The notes beneath the pieces were generated by a model that saw nothing but the letters and a program-made list of their open reading frames with translations, was not told the DNA's origin and made no database searches. A DNA stretch of 24,801 nucleotides from a virus: positions 1 to 24,801 of the IMG/VR virus record IMGVR_UViG_3300037493_000776, one strand, 5' to 3'. Below, piece after piece: positions 14,868-22,991 of this stretch (position 1 is the stretch's first letter; each line of letters begins with the position of its first letter). The position numbers and the translations under genes were made by a program.

Positions 14868-17782
14868 ATTATTAACCAATTAGTACCATCCGAAATAAAA
14901 GTTTTGCTTTCATTTGGCACAAGTGTTTGTGTTACTATTCCATCAATTAAATTAGGACTTGTTACGCTTATGTTTGCAGCACTATAATTCTTTACTGTAT
15001 ATCTTTTACTGCCATCATCAAAGAAAGTTGAATCTAGTAAAGTGATCGTTATCGCTGAAGTTGTAGCTACTATCAAATCATCGCTGAATAGTGCCGTATA
15101 ATTCACATTCATTTTAACAAATGATAATCCCTCACTAATTACCCCACCCACATAAACACCGCTTCTTGTTGGTGTTGTTTGGTCGCCTACTATCTTTGTT
15201 CCATTAAATCCAACGGGAACGTTATTAATCGAACCCATTATTTGAACATCACTCGCTAAAACAGTATTAACATCGCCTTGTATCTTAATGCGGTCACCAG
15301 CTGCAAAGTTATACTTACCGCTTATTAGAATATCATTACCAAGTCTTATATTCGTGTCACTTCCAACCGTATCAAAGTGTTTGTTAATAACTCCACTAAA
15401 CGAAACAGTTGTACCTCCAAATGGTCTAAATGGTCGCTTGTATTTTAGTCTTAGCTTTTCATCAGCTGTAATCAAATCAACTTTTGTTATAGTTCTTTTA
15501 CCTGAGTTATAACCGTATATTTTTGATACAAAAAACCATCCGTTATCTTGAATGTAAATCTTCCAATCTAGTGTCTTTGATAGCTTCTGAAAATCCGCCT
15601 CACTTAAATTAAAATAACCAGTTAAGCGTTTGCCTTCATTGATTGTGGTTAACTCTTGTTGGTGGTGTAAGTTGTATAAATAGTTGGTTGTTTGCCCTTG
15701 CTGAAATGAATGAAATAATATGTTTGGCGAATCGTAGCAAATACTAAAGTTTGGAATCAAATCATTATCAAACATTGACGTATTATTGTAATCAGTTACC
15801 TGAGTAACTTGTAAAGGATTTGGTAGCAAGTCATCGTAAAAAGGATATTGCGATACTGTACCCACTCCATTGTGTAAAAGAACACGAACATTACAATCAG
15901 GATTAACACCATTGATTGAAGGTAAAGGTATATTAATACCACTTCCTACACTCGGAGTTGGTGAATAAATTACCTCTCTTTTGTCCGTTCCAACCGTATA
16001 TTCGTTATCTAGTATCAATGTAGTTTGTCCATAAGTCTCAACAAATTCCGCTTGATAAGCTGCGTTTAATTCGTCTTTATCGTCTTTATATCTATACTCT
16101 TGACGTTGCTTAACATCGTTGTTTAGAAACGTAATTGAGTTCGGCTGCGATTCATCAAACTTATCAGTCCAATCCCATTCTAAACCATCGTTATAAAATT
16201 TGTCTCTAGTCTTAATAATGATATTAGTTTCATTGTCAGGGTCAGGAACAAATACTAAATTATAGCTATTCTTAATCGCACTAATTAGATCACGTTGTTT
16301 AATCTTCTTTGGTATAAAAGCGTTCACATCTACATTGGTCCCGCTGATTAATTCAGTAATATCAGGAATGGCTCTAAATTGTAGATTGGTAATATCAATA
16401 TCAAATTCTAAACGTACTGGGCTACCCGTTGAACTATCTAAAAATTGAACAAGTTGAGTTGATAACGATTGAACACTAAAGGAGTTCATCAATGTATACT
16501 GTGGTGAGTTAACAACTTGCGCACCTGTTGATGTAAAGTAGCGACCAAATATTAAAGCGTGAACATCAAACTTTTCGTTTGCATCAAATATTCCCAGGTT
16601 AGCAAAAGAGGCATTATTTCCACTCGCTAAAGGTTGCCACCCCGCAGCATAAGGAGTTGTACCCGTACCAAATGAAATTGCAGTTTGACCAGCATCGATA
16701 TAAGCAACTTTGTTTACATTCGTTGTTGACTGAGCAACTAAACATATTTTAACGTCACATCTTCTTAAACCAGTAAAAAGTCCTCCATCAGCTTCCCAAG
16801 CCACACCACCCAAAGCACGAACTTGAATGTTATAATCGTAGTTAGTTAATATCTGAAAGTTTCTACCTTGACCGCCTAAATTAGTTAGGTCATTGTTTAC
16901 TGTTGACCATTGAGATTGTGCATCTTCAAATATATTTGATAAGTCAATTTTAGAGTTTGCAGCTGTTGCGTAATTGTTCACACTTGTTGCGCTCAGATAA
17001 TCTAACATTGGTAACCATCCGATTGGATAAGTTGGATTATTTGTATTGTCAATTACATAGTTAGCCGAAGCCATTTCACCACGAACTGAATAAATTTGTT
17101 TCAATGAAGCCGCTATTGTATCATCGCCTTGCTTACCATTGTACGGAACAATACGCTTATCCATTTGGATAGTATCTTCATTATATTCTGCAAATGTGAA
17201 CGTATAGCCATTTGAAGCGAATATCTTTTTAAAATACTCCCATTCATAGATGGCAGGTTTAAAGTCTCTTAGCGTGTAGATATTATCACTCTTTGCGTAT
17301 TGAGGATAAGTATATCCGCTTGTATTGGACCAACTAGATATTATATTAGCTCGGTTAAAAACATGGCTTAACTCAGGAAATGAAAGCTCAGTCAATTCCT
17401 TGTCGCCCATCTCATTGAAGAAATTACTAACCTCATCAAATACGTTTATCTTGTACTTAACTAATTTGTGATTAGTACCTCGAACTTTATTAACTCGGAT
17501 AACCTCCAACAACTGAATGAAACCCTCGAATACTTCAACACCGTTTTGAATGACTGAAGCACTTGTTTTCTTGTTACGGTCAAATGTATTATTAGTTAAA
17601 TCAATATCGAATAAAGCACCTAATATAGTTGTATTGTTTTCCGTTCCATCAACTTCAAGTGAACGTGAAGCACCGCCCGTTCTTGCACCGCTTTTAGTTA
17701 TTTCAGCGAAGGACAAGTCAATAGGAAAATCCGTTCCAATTGGTAAATCAATAAAGCCAGTCTCTAATTGTATTCTAGTCAT
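14864..17782 (-). CDS. Large tail protein, likely distal tail/adsorption component
   Basis: This 972-aa protein is the largest in the window. The N-terminus (GFIDLPIGTDFPIDLSFAEI, then SRSLEVDGTENNTTILGALF and EVFEGFIQLLEVI) matches a pattern I know from large tail or baseplate proteins of Bacteroidota phages. The C-terminal 180 residues change character: a low-complexity beta-helix-like stretch (about 805-880) and a final domain with KRYTVKNYSAANISV and SDGTNWLII, typical of fibre tips. It would thus be both structural and host-contacting. No hydrolase motif was seen. It is coupled to the previous gene by TAATG and to the next by ATGA. Confidence 0.7.
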   Translation of the reverse strand: MTRIQLETGFIDLPIGTDFPIDLSFAEITKSGARTGGASRSLEVDGTENNTTILGALFDIDLTNNTFDRNKKTSASVIQNGVEVFEGFIQLLEVIRVNKVRGTNHKLVKYKINVFDEVSNFFNEMGDKELTELSFPELSHVFNRANIISSWSNTSGYTYPQYAKSDNIYTLRDFKPAIYEWEYFKKIFASNGYTFTFAEYNEDTIQMDKRIVPYNGKQGDDTIAASLKQIYSVRGEMASANYVIDNTNNPTYPIGWLPMLDYLSATSVNNYATAANSKIDLSNIFEDAQSQWSTVNNDLTNLGGQGRNFQILTNYDYNIQVRALGGVAWEADGGLFTGLRRCDVKICLVAQSTTNVNKVAYIDAGQTAISFGTGTTPYAAGWQPLASGNNASFANLGIFDANEKFDVHALIFGRYFTSTGAQVVNSPQYTLMNSFSVQSLSTQLVQFLDSSTGSPVRLEFDIDITNLQFRAIPDITELISGTNVDVNAFIPKKIKQRDLISAIKNSYNLVFVPDPDNETNIIIKTRDKFYNDGLEWDWTDKFDESQPNSITFLNNDVKQRQEYRYKDDKDELNAAYQAEFVETYGQTTLILDNEYTVGTDKREVIYSPTPSVGSGINIPLPSINGVNPDCNVRVLLHNGVGTVSQYPFYDDLLPNPLQVTQVTDYNNTSMFDNDLIPNFSICYDSPNILFHSFQQGQTTNYLYNLHHQQELTTINEGKRLTGYFNLSEADFQKLSKTLDWKIYIQDNGWFFVSKIYGYNSGKRTITKVDLITADEKLRLKYKRPFRPFGGTTVSFSGVINKHFDTVGSDTNIRLGNDILISGKYNFAAGDRIKIQGDVNTVLASDVQIMGSINNVPVGFNGTKIVGDQTTPTRSGVYVGGVISEGLSFVKMNVNYTALFSDDLIVATTSAITITLLDSTFFDDGSKRYTVKNYSAANISVTSPNLIDGIVTQTLVPNESKTFISDGTNWLII

Positions 17783-19266
17783 TATCCGTTTATTTCGTCT
17801 TGTACTGACATAGTGAATACTAAGTTAACCTTTCTATCTCGTTGCGTTCTTTTGAGGTGTAGCGGCATCGAAGCACTCGTTATCTTAATAGATTGAAATT
17901 CGCCACTATCAATTGATACGAATGCTTGAGGTGAAGATAATAATTCACGCATAAACTGACATTCTGTCTGTGATAGTATGCCCGTATTAACTGTATAAGA
18001 AATAGTTTCTTCAACATGATATGTTTCATCTCCGTTATCCGTTGCGTTGTAAGTCCAATTACCACCATCTAATGTACCATACTTCTTTCTAATATCATCT
18101 CGTTGTACTGATTGATTCATATACGAACCTTTGTAGAATGGTATAGTAATCCAACTACCTAAACGATCTAAAAACGCTATATCGTAAGTCGTATGTTCGT
18201 CGCATTCGTTGTACAAAGTAATCGTTTTAGCTTCTGACTTTACAAGCCCTGTATTAGTTTGGATTTGTACCGTATAGCTTGTTACGTTTGTTAAGTCAAT
18301 TGTTCCTACAAATGCTACCCATGTACCCGTAAATGTTTGTGTGATTATTCCTGTACTTGGTAAGGCATCGAATAGTATAACATTCTCAGCAAATCCGCCC
18401 AATCCATATCTGTATAATGTACCGCCAATATTAAACACGGCATAATGAGTAGCTGCATTATCTAAGTAACAACTTAACCATGTTGATTTCTGTCTACTTA
18501 TTCCTATATCATCTGTAATCGTTGTTAAGAACTTCTTTGTAACACCATCACAAATATAGTCGGTATGGTCGTAATCTTTGAACGTAAGGAATCCAAACGC
18601 TCCCTTGTATGCTTTCTGTATGCTTGTAGTAATTCCGCTTACTGTTGTTTTCTGTCCATCAGCATAAGATGATACACCCGCACTAACTCCACCCGAACCA
18701 ATCCAAAGTAAATCTAAAACTGTATAGTAAACACCCGCATTTAGAAACACATCTAAAACTGTATGCACACCCTCTAACTCAGGACGAAAGTTAACACCAG
18801 GCGTTTGAGCAACTAGAATAACGTCACCCGCTGAATAGACTGGCAAAGTCGCTTGTGCTAACATTGTACGTGTAAATCCACTCGGATTAATAGAAGGCGT
18901 ACCGAAATCAGCCCATGTAGCAGCACCCGCAAATCCGTAATCCGTAAACGCTAAACTAACATAGTAACTCTCATCAATTGTAACTGTATAACTCATTTGG
19001 TGACCCGAAGCAATATAAGCCGTTAACTGTTGGAAGTCATTATACAATTGTGTTTGAACTAATTTAGCTATATCAATCTCACCGTATAAAGTGTTAGGAA
19101 TTGGTTTTAACTTATACGTTCCAATCACCTCTGAAGTTGTATCGTTGGTTACTGTAATAATATATCTAAAACCTAAATTCGCTTTAACCGTACTATCAAA
19201 ATAGAAGTACATAGGATTATAAGCGGGTGTTAAATACTGAGGTTCTGCTAGTGTTGTTATTGCCAT
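17782..19266 (-). CDS. Tail structural protein, Bacteroidota phage type
   Basis: This 494-aa, beta-rich protein begins with TLAEPQYLTPAYNPMYFYFD and contains YIITVTNDTTSEVIGTYKLK and GEIDIAKLVQTQL, a layout seen in large structural proteins of Bacteroidota phages that precede the big tail protein. Repeated Tyr/Thr-rich strands suggest several stacked beta domains. There is no membrane segment or catalytic motif. Its position between the neck-like gene and the large tail protein suggests a tail or baseplate role; exact function unknown. Both boundaries are TAATG overlaps, so translation is probably coupled. Confidence 0.65.
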   Translation of the reverse strand: MAITTLAEPQYLTPAYNPMYFYFDSTVKANLGFRYIITVTNDTTSEVIGTYKLKPIPNTLYGEIDIAKLVQTQLYNDFQQLTAYIASGHQMSYTVTIDESYYVSLAFTDYGFAGAATWADFGTPSINPSGFTRTMLAQATLPVYSAGDVILVAQTPGVNFRPELEGVHTVLDVFLNAGVYYTVLDLLWIGSGGVSAGVSSYADGQKTTVSGITTSIQKAYKGAFGFLTFKDYDHTDYICDGVTKKFLTTITDDIGISRQKSTWLSCYLDNAATHYAVFNIGGTLYRYGLGGFAENVILFDALPSTGIITQTFTGTWVAFVGTIDLTNVTSYTVQIQTNTGLVKSEAKTITLYNECDEHTTYDIAFLDRLGSWITIPFYKGSYMNQSVQRDDIRKKYGTLDGGNWTYNATDNGDETYHVEETISYTVNTGILSQTECQFMRELLSSPQAFVSIDSGEFQSIKITSASMPLHLKRTQRDRKVNLVFTMSVQDEING

Positions 19267-19622
19267 TATCTAAACATTTGATCTATTTGGTATTCCATGC
19301 TAATCGCTGCTATCTTTTCTATTTGGTCTAATACTTTCTCCCTCTTCATAAATGCCTTTGTTAAATCACGTTTAACCTTGCCACCCTTCCACTTTCTACT
19401 ATAACCCTCATCAACATAGATATAATAAAACGCTCTATTTCCATCTATTTGTAATTCAATATCATTGCTCATTACATCCCACTTCACCTTAACAACCCTA
19501 GTTACATTCTTCATTAAACCAGTATCAACTGCGTGTTGTCGTATTATCTCTTTCTTGATTTCAGTATTGAATACTCTCGTTGCCGTTCCTATTCTTCGCC
19601 ATACATCATTCTGAGTTGCCAT
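19266..19622 (-). CDS. HK97 gp10-like neck/tail-completion protein
   Basis: This 118-aa protein contains IRQHAVDTGLMKNVTRVVKV and, after a beta stretch, FYYIYVDEGYSRKWKGG; the VDTG...Y..YVDEG pair recalls the gp10-like family that helps join head and tail. The C-terminal half is basic and helical. It lies directly after the large terminase, away from the portal and connector genes, so the assignment rests on motif resemblance. The ATG at 19622 is preceded by a repeated 15-bp element and a 27-nt gap from the terminase stop. Confidence 0.6.
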   Translation of the reverse strand: MATQNDVWRRIGTATRVFNTEIKKEIIRQHAVDTGLMKNVTRVVKVKWDVMSNDIELQIDGNRAFYYIYVDEGYSRKWKGGKVKRDLTKAFMKREKVLDQIEKIAAISMEYQIDQMFR

Positions 19623-19626
19623 AACT

Positions 19627-19641
19627 TATATGTAGAAAAAA
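19627..19641 (-). promoter_or_regulatory. Upstream element TTTTTTCTACATATA (copy 1)
   Basis: An exact copy of the element at 10102-10116. It ends 4 nt before the ATG at 19622, within the short gap after the large terminase gene. It has no adjacent hairpin. It is a candidate start of the tail transcript or an initiation enhancer. Confidence 0.5.
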
Positions 19642-19649
19642 TACGTTTG

Positions 19650-20840
19650 TTAAACAAAAAATCTAGGCGCATCAGGACTGAATGTATTTGTTTGGAAGTA
19701 ATAACGGCAACTGTCAATTCCGTGATTGTAATTATCAATCGGTTTATTAGTTGCATTTCCATCTCTATCAGTCGCCCAGGTATATTTTCTAAACTCATTG
19801 ATTAAATTTAGACTGCGTGATGTTACCCTAAGGTCTAGTTCTTGCATTCTTGAAACACCATACACAATTGAATCAGCACCCTTCTTTGCGTCTTGCATCC
19901 TCCACCCCAAAGTTTGAAGCTCATCATTGGATTTCATTTCTGCACTATCACCAGTAATTGTAGTATAACGGTCAACACCTAATTCAATCATCTTATTAGA
20001 AATGGCTTGGTTTAATAACCCCGTTTGATATATCAATTCGTCTAAATAATAAATGTTATCAGCGTAGTATATTCCTACCAATGCCGTAGGGTCATTACGA
20101 TAACCGTAATCTAATCCATAACCTAATAACTTAGCATATTCAGGAATCTTATCTACTTGCGACCAATTGTTAAACACAACGCCTTGCAAGTTACCAATCT
20201 CACCAAGTCCATAAACTTGCCACCAATTCCACCAATACCCTCTTTGACCTCTTGCATCTTCTTGTTCCGCTTTGGATTTCTTATACATTAAATCCTCAAA
20301 CGTTGGTTGTGGTATTGCTTCGTTATCTAAGTAAGTCAGTTTTAAGAACTCGCTGTTCGGCTGTTGTAGTATCTCAGTATGCGCCCAAAATTCACTATCT
20401 GCATTAAAGTCAATCCAAACTTCTTGCGATCTAATTATTAAAGCATCTGCAATAGGATAAGGAATGTGATTACCCTCATTCAGAAATAGTATATCTCGTT
20501 TACCCGCTGCCTTTGCTTTACCAACCGAATCGAATGATTTGAATTGTATCTTTGATTTGTTTAGTGATGTATAGACTAGCTCGGTTGCGTTCCATTGCTC
20601 ATCCATCCATCTACCCTCATCCATCATAAAGTTTTTGAATATATCAACACAACCCTCTTTTACAGCTGGTAACGTTTCAGCAACTACCGTAACTTTTAAA
20701 CGTGGTGTTGCTAAACATTTATCGTAAATGATTGGAATGATTCCGTAAGTCTTACCACTAGAAGTTGCGCCTTGAATAACCTTCTTACGGGCTTTCATGG
20801 CTAACATCTTCTTTAATGAGGTGGTAACTTCAAATGCCAT
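19650..20840 (-). CDS. terL: Terminase large subunit
   Basis: This 396-aa protein is the DNA-packaging motor. The ATPase domain has a Walker A GATSSGKT (24-31) and a Walker B-like DILFLNE (116-122) with Glu122 as likely catalytic residue. The nuclease domain begins near GLDYGYRNDP (242-251), with Asp244 a probable metal ligand, followed by TGDSAEMKSNDELQTLGWR and a late Asp/His-containing DNYNHGIDSCRYYF. Both domains appear intact, though the protein is somewhat short for the family. It would pump DNA through the portal and cut the concatemer. The start overlaps the upstream stop as TAATG. It is separated from the small subunit gene by one tiny gene. Confidence 0.92.
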   Translation of the reverse strand: MAFEVTTSLKKMLAMKARKKVIQGATSSGKTYGIIPIIYDKCLATPRLKVTVVAETLPAVKEGCVDIFKNFMMDEGRWMDEQWNATELVYTSLNKSKIQFKSFDSVGKAKAAGKRDILFLNEGNHIPYPIADALIIRSQEVWIDFNADSEFWAHTEILQQPNSEFLKLTYLDNEAIPQPTFEDLMYKKSKAEQEDARGQRGYWWNWWQVYGLGEIGNLQGVVFNNWSQVDKIPEYAKLLGYGLDYGYRNDPTALVGIYYADNIYYLDELIYQTGLLNQAISNKMIELGVDRYTTITGDSAEMKSNDELQTLGWRMQDAKKGADSIVYGVSRMQELDLRVTSRSLNLINEFRKYTWATDRDGNATNKPIDNYNHGIDSCRYYFQTNTFSPDAPRFFV

Positions 20841-21061
20841 TATAAATCTCTAATAAGAACTAACATCTTTTCTTTTAAGATAATCATTTCGTCATCATTC
20901 CAAATTGACATCCATTTCTGCTCATCTGAAAATGTAGTTTCTTGTGGTTTAGTTAGTACAACCAATCCTTGAAGTATAGATAGTTTATCCATCTTTAATC
21001 GAGTAGGCATAAACCGAAGCTCTAACTCATCTTTAACCTCTGCAATCATTTCTCTATCCAT
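20840..21061 (-). CDS. 73-aa protein between the terminase genes
   Basis: A small, helical, charged protein (begins MDREMIAEVKDELELRFMPT; ends EKMLVLIRDL) located exactly between small and large terminase genes with TAATG overlaps on both sides. The tight coupling suggests that it is expressed with them and may assist packaging, but no family is recognised and no motif was seen. Confidence 0.6.
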   Translation of the reverse strand: MDREMIAEVKDELELRFMPTRLKMDKLSILQGLVVLTKPQETTFSDEQKWMSIWNDDEMIILKEKMLVLIRDL

Positions 21062-21459
21062 TATAAATTGAAGATACGTGGCTCGCCTTTAACATCTAAT
21101 TCTTTCTTATCAGCTAATCCGTTTAGACGTTGTGTAATTGATGCGTTGTAAATGCTTGCCATACCACCTTCTATTTGATCTTGACGAATCTCTTCCTTAC
21201 ATGCGTAACAGATGTTAATATATTCATCATATCGACCATCTGCATTATCAAAATATTGATTAATACAACCTACTTCTTTTCGTGCATAATTCTTAAATCC
21301 TTCAAATGTTAACGGTCTTTCTCTTTCACGATAAACCATTTCACCATCCTTACCTACATAGTCTTGAACTAGAAATGGATTGCTCTTTGTAGCATATTTA
21401 TACGCTTCAAATAACTCCCACATCTTCTCAGGACTTTCTATGTATTTATACTTCGCCAT
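21061..21459 (-). CDS. terS: Terminase small subunit, gp3-like DNA-packaging protein
   Basis: This 132-aa protein shows the typical gp3-like packaging pattern: SPEKMWELFEAYKYATKSNP at the start, then RERERPLTFEGFKNYARKEVG, YDEYINICYACKEEIRQDQI and EGGMASIYNASITQRLNGL. It should recognise phage DNA and recruit the large subunit. The gene begins inside the end of the preceding small gene (14-nt overlap) and ends in a TAATG overlap with the 73-aa gene. There is no apparent truncation. Confidence 0.85.
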   Translation of the reverse strand: MAKYKYIESPEKMWELFEAYKYATKSNPFLVQDYVGKDGEMVYRERERPLTFEGFKNYARKEVGCINQYFDNADGRYDEYINICYACKEEIRQDQIEGGMASIYNASITQRLNGLADKKELDVKGEPRIFNL

Positions 21460-21634
21460 CTGAATCTTTATCTTTCTTTACCTTAGTATAGCTTACAATA
21501 TTCTTATGACCATCGTTGTAAAGTTGCTCTAATTTCTCCTGAGTATAGATATGTCCTCCGATAATCGTTTCTTGAAATCCACCACGCTTTCTGATGATGG
21601 TGTTTTCTCCTAATTTAATCTTCAGTTTGTACAT
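21446..21634 (-). CDS. 62-aa hypothetical basic protein before terminase
   Basis: A small protein rich in Lys/Gly, beginning YKLKIKLGENTIIRKRGGFQ, then GGHIYTQEKLEQLYNDGHKN, and an acidic end (DKDSDGEV). The fold looks like a short beta unit followed by one helix, similar to small proteins I associate with Bacteroidota phage morphogenesis regions; no function is assigned. It overlaps the upstream 51-codon gene by 20 nt and the terminase small subunit gene by 14 nt, so expression is likely coupled. Confidence 0.6.
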   Translation of the reverse strand: MYKLKIKLGENTIIRKRGGFQETIIGGHIYTQEKLEQLYNDGHKNIVSYTKVKKDKDSDGEV

Positions 21635-21770
21635 TGCCTTCTAATTCAAGTAAAAACTCTTTAACTGATACCGCTTTGATATGTGGGAACAACTCACGAA
21701 GTTCTTTCAATTTCAGCTTAGTTAGATCAACAACTTTAGGAGTAACTTCTACTCCTTTAATTAGTTTCAT
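21615..21770 (-). CDS. 51-aa small protein between the sigma-like gene and the 62-aa gene
   Basis: A frame from ATG 21770 to TAA (21615-21617) encodes a basic-to-acidic amphipathic peptide: MKLIKGVEVTPKVVDLTKLK, then LKELRELFPHIKAVSVKEFL, ending NVQTED. The composition is clearly protein-like, with a leucine-rich helix pattern. It overlaps the preceding sigma-like gene by 14 nt and the following gene by 20 nt, filling what would otherwise be a 122-nt gap in a tightly packed operon. No family is recognised. Confidence 0.65.
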   Translation of the reverse strand: MKLIKGVEVTPKVVDLTKLKLKELRELFPHIKAVSVKEFLLELEGNVQTED

Positions 21771-22275
21771 TTTGCCTTTCATATTCTTTCAATTTAATTT
21801 TAAAATCCTTAATAAGTGTGTATGCTCCATGATGAGATACTTTCAGATACTTCGCTAATCCTCTAACCGTTGTAATTCTCTTGTTCAAGTATAAGTCAAT
21901 GAATCTCAACTCATGTGGTTCTGCATTAATCTTATACAGTTCGATAGCGTATAATCTGTTTTGATAGTGACTATCGTTTACTTCGTCCTCTTCCATATAT
22001 ATGTTATCATTTATGGTTTCGTTTGCGAGAATCTTATTATTTATATTAAATTCTGAATTATTCCACTTGTAAGTGTTAGACGATACCATACGAATAAAGC
22101 CGCCTAAACTCCTTTCATTCGGAATCTTAGCGGCTCTACTTATGCACGTTAAATATATTTCTGTTGTTATATCATCCTTGTTGATTGTAGCGCATTTAGA
22201 GGAGTTAGCTTTTACTACGGCTTGTATTTCTTGCCAATTATTAGTAAAGTAATCGTCTATTTGGTCTTTATTCAC
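21757..22275 (-). CDS. Sigma-like helix-turn-helix DNA-binding protein
   Basis: The start chosen is GTG at 22275 (172 aa, beginning with V-N-K-D-Q), because the preceding 27-codon microgene ends there in a GTGA overlap; an in-frame ATG at 22401 would add a cysteine-rich N-terminus with little protein-like character. The protein has an N-terminal helical region with KDDITTEIYLTCISRAAKIP, and a C-terminal helix-turn-helix (RITTVRGLAKYLKVSHHGAY) followed by a basic helix, the arrangement of sigma-70 regions 2 and 4. It could be a phage sigma-like factor or transcription activator, perhaps driving the structural operon. It overlaps the 51-aa gene by 14 nt. Confidence 0.6.
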   Translation of the reverse strand: MNKDQIDDYFTNNWQEIQAVVKANSSKCATINKDDITTEIYLTCISRAAKIPNERSLGGFIRMVSSNTYKWNNSEFNINNKILANETINDNIYMEEDEVNDSHYQNRLYAIELYKINAEPHELRFIDLYLNKRITTVRGLAKYLKVSHHGAYTLIKDFKIKLKEYERQNETN

Positions 22276-22355
22276 TCGGCTAATATAAGTAAATATATCG
22301 AACAAACAAATATAATTGCAGAAATTATGATAAATGTGTTGTATAGTTGTTTCAT
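22272..22355 (-). CDS. 27-aa membrane microprotein
   Basis: A frame from ATG 22355 to TGA (22272-22274) begins MKQLYNTFIIIS, continues as a hydrophobic stretch (AIIFVCSIYLLI), and ends LAE. That is one complete membrane helix with polar ends. Its ATG overlaps the stop of the upstream gene (ATGA) and its stop overlaps a GTG that starts the sigma-like gene (GTGA). Precise coupling at both ends, matching the style of all neighbours, argues that it is translated. Function is unknown; a small membrane regulator or superinfection-exclusion peptide are guesses. Confidence 0.55.
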   Translation of the reverse strand: MKQLYNTFIIISAIIFVCSIYLLILAE

Positions 22356-22543
22356 TTGTCAAAGGTTTCGTTGTAGTATTGTTCCGCATCGGATAAATCA
22401 TAATATCCTAAACTATCTCCATATTGAAATGATTGAATTATTTGTACTCTTTCCATTTCTTTGGCTTGTTCAAACGCTTCTGATAAACTAAATTCTTTAT
22501 AACCGTAAATAATTTCTTCTAAATATTCTACTGCTGTTTTCAT
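22352..22543 (-). CDS. 63-aa hypothetical protein
   Basis: A small acidic, helical protein beginning MKTAVEYLEEIIYGYKEFSL, with EAFEQAKEMERVQIIQSFQY and ending DAEQYYNETFDK. The AVEYLEE...QAKEMEKxQI...AEQYYNETF pattern is one I know from many Bacteroidota phage early regions, always as a small protein of unknown function. ATGA overlaps link it to the genes before and after. There is no membrane segment or enzyme motif. Confidence 0.7.
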   Translation of the reverse strand: MKTAVEYLEEIIYGYKEFSLSEAFEQAKEMERVQIIQSFQYGDSLGYYDLSDAEQYYNETFDK

Positions 22544-22728
22544 ATCTCCATCTCATTAAGTTCATCCATAACACCACCCCAATATTGAAAAGCGTGTGAA
22601 TAAATCTCAGAGTCAAGAAAAGAAATACACTTGTAAGATATATCAATTAACTCCTTACATTGTTCCTTTGCCTTATCAAGTCCTAACCTATCCACCATCT
22701 CTTTAGCTTTTAGTTTTGCTTCGGTCAT
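22540..22728 (-). CDS. 62-aa hypothetical helical protein
   Basis: A small mostly helical protein beginning MTEAKLKAKEMVDRLGLDKA, with KEQCKELIDISYKCISFLDS and ending MDELNEMEI. It is linked by ATGA overlaps to both neighbours in the small-gene cassette. No family or motif is recognised; the helical composition would suit a protein-protein interaction role. Confidence 0.6.
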   Translation of the reverse strand: MTEAKLKAKEMVDRLGLDKAKEQCKELIDISYKCISFLDSEIYSHAFQYWGGVMDELNEMEI

Positions 22729-22991
22729 AACTCTCTAATATAATCTTCGTTACTCTGATAGTGGTAGTCCAATGCTTCCTGCTCCATCTCTGACCAATCA
22801 ACATACTCGAACATAGTCTTTGCTAGAATTTCTAAATTAACCAGGCAACAATCTGATTCATGTACAAAATCAATTGAATGAATCGTAATGTAGTCAGGTT
22901 TCAAAGTAAAGTCGCAATAACTTACTTCGATGTCATCGTCTAATCGTATCTCAAATGCTGTTTGTGTTCCGTTAAATCCAAATAATTTCAT
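22725..22991 (-). CDS. 88-aa hypothetical acidic protein
   Basis: A small acidic protein beginning MKLFGFNGTQTAFEIRLDDD, containing a cysteine pair (SDCCLV) and an acidic, aromatic C-terminal part (EYVDWSEMEQEALDYHYQSN). It has no membrane segment. Strong acidity could fit a DNA-mimic or anti-host protein, but many small phage proteins are acidic and no family is recognised. It is coupled by ATGA overlaps to the amber-interrupted gene upstream and to the next gene downstream. Confidence 0.6.
   Translation of the reverse strand: MKLFGFNGTQTAFEIRLDDDIEVSYCDFTLKPDYITIHSIDFVHESDCCLVNLEILAKTMFEYVDWSEMEQEALDYHYQSNEDYIREL

Noticed and set aside
22307-22314. TATATTTG promoter box inside the 27-codon microgene
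   Set aside because: It lacks an upstream TTG at the right distance and is explained by the Ile/Phe codons of the microgene; such boxes occur by chance in AT-rich DNA.
22276-22401. Longer N-terminus for the sigma-like protein from ATG 22401
   Set aside because: It would overlap the upstream gene by 50 nt and the whole membrane microgene in another frame, and its residues look unconstrained. The GTG at 22275 fits the overlap pattern better.
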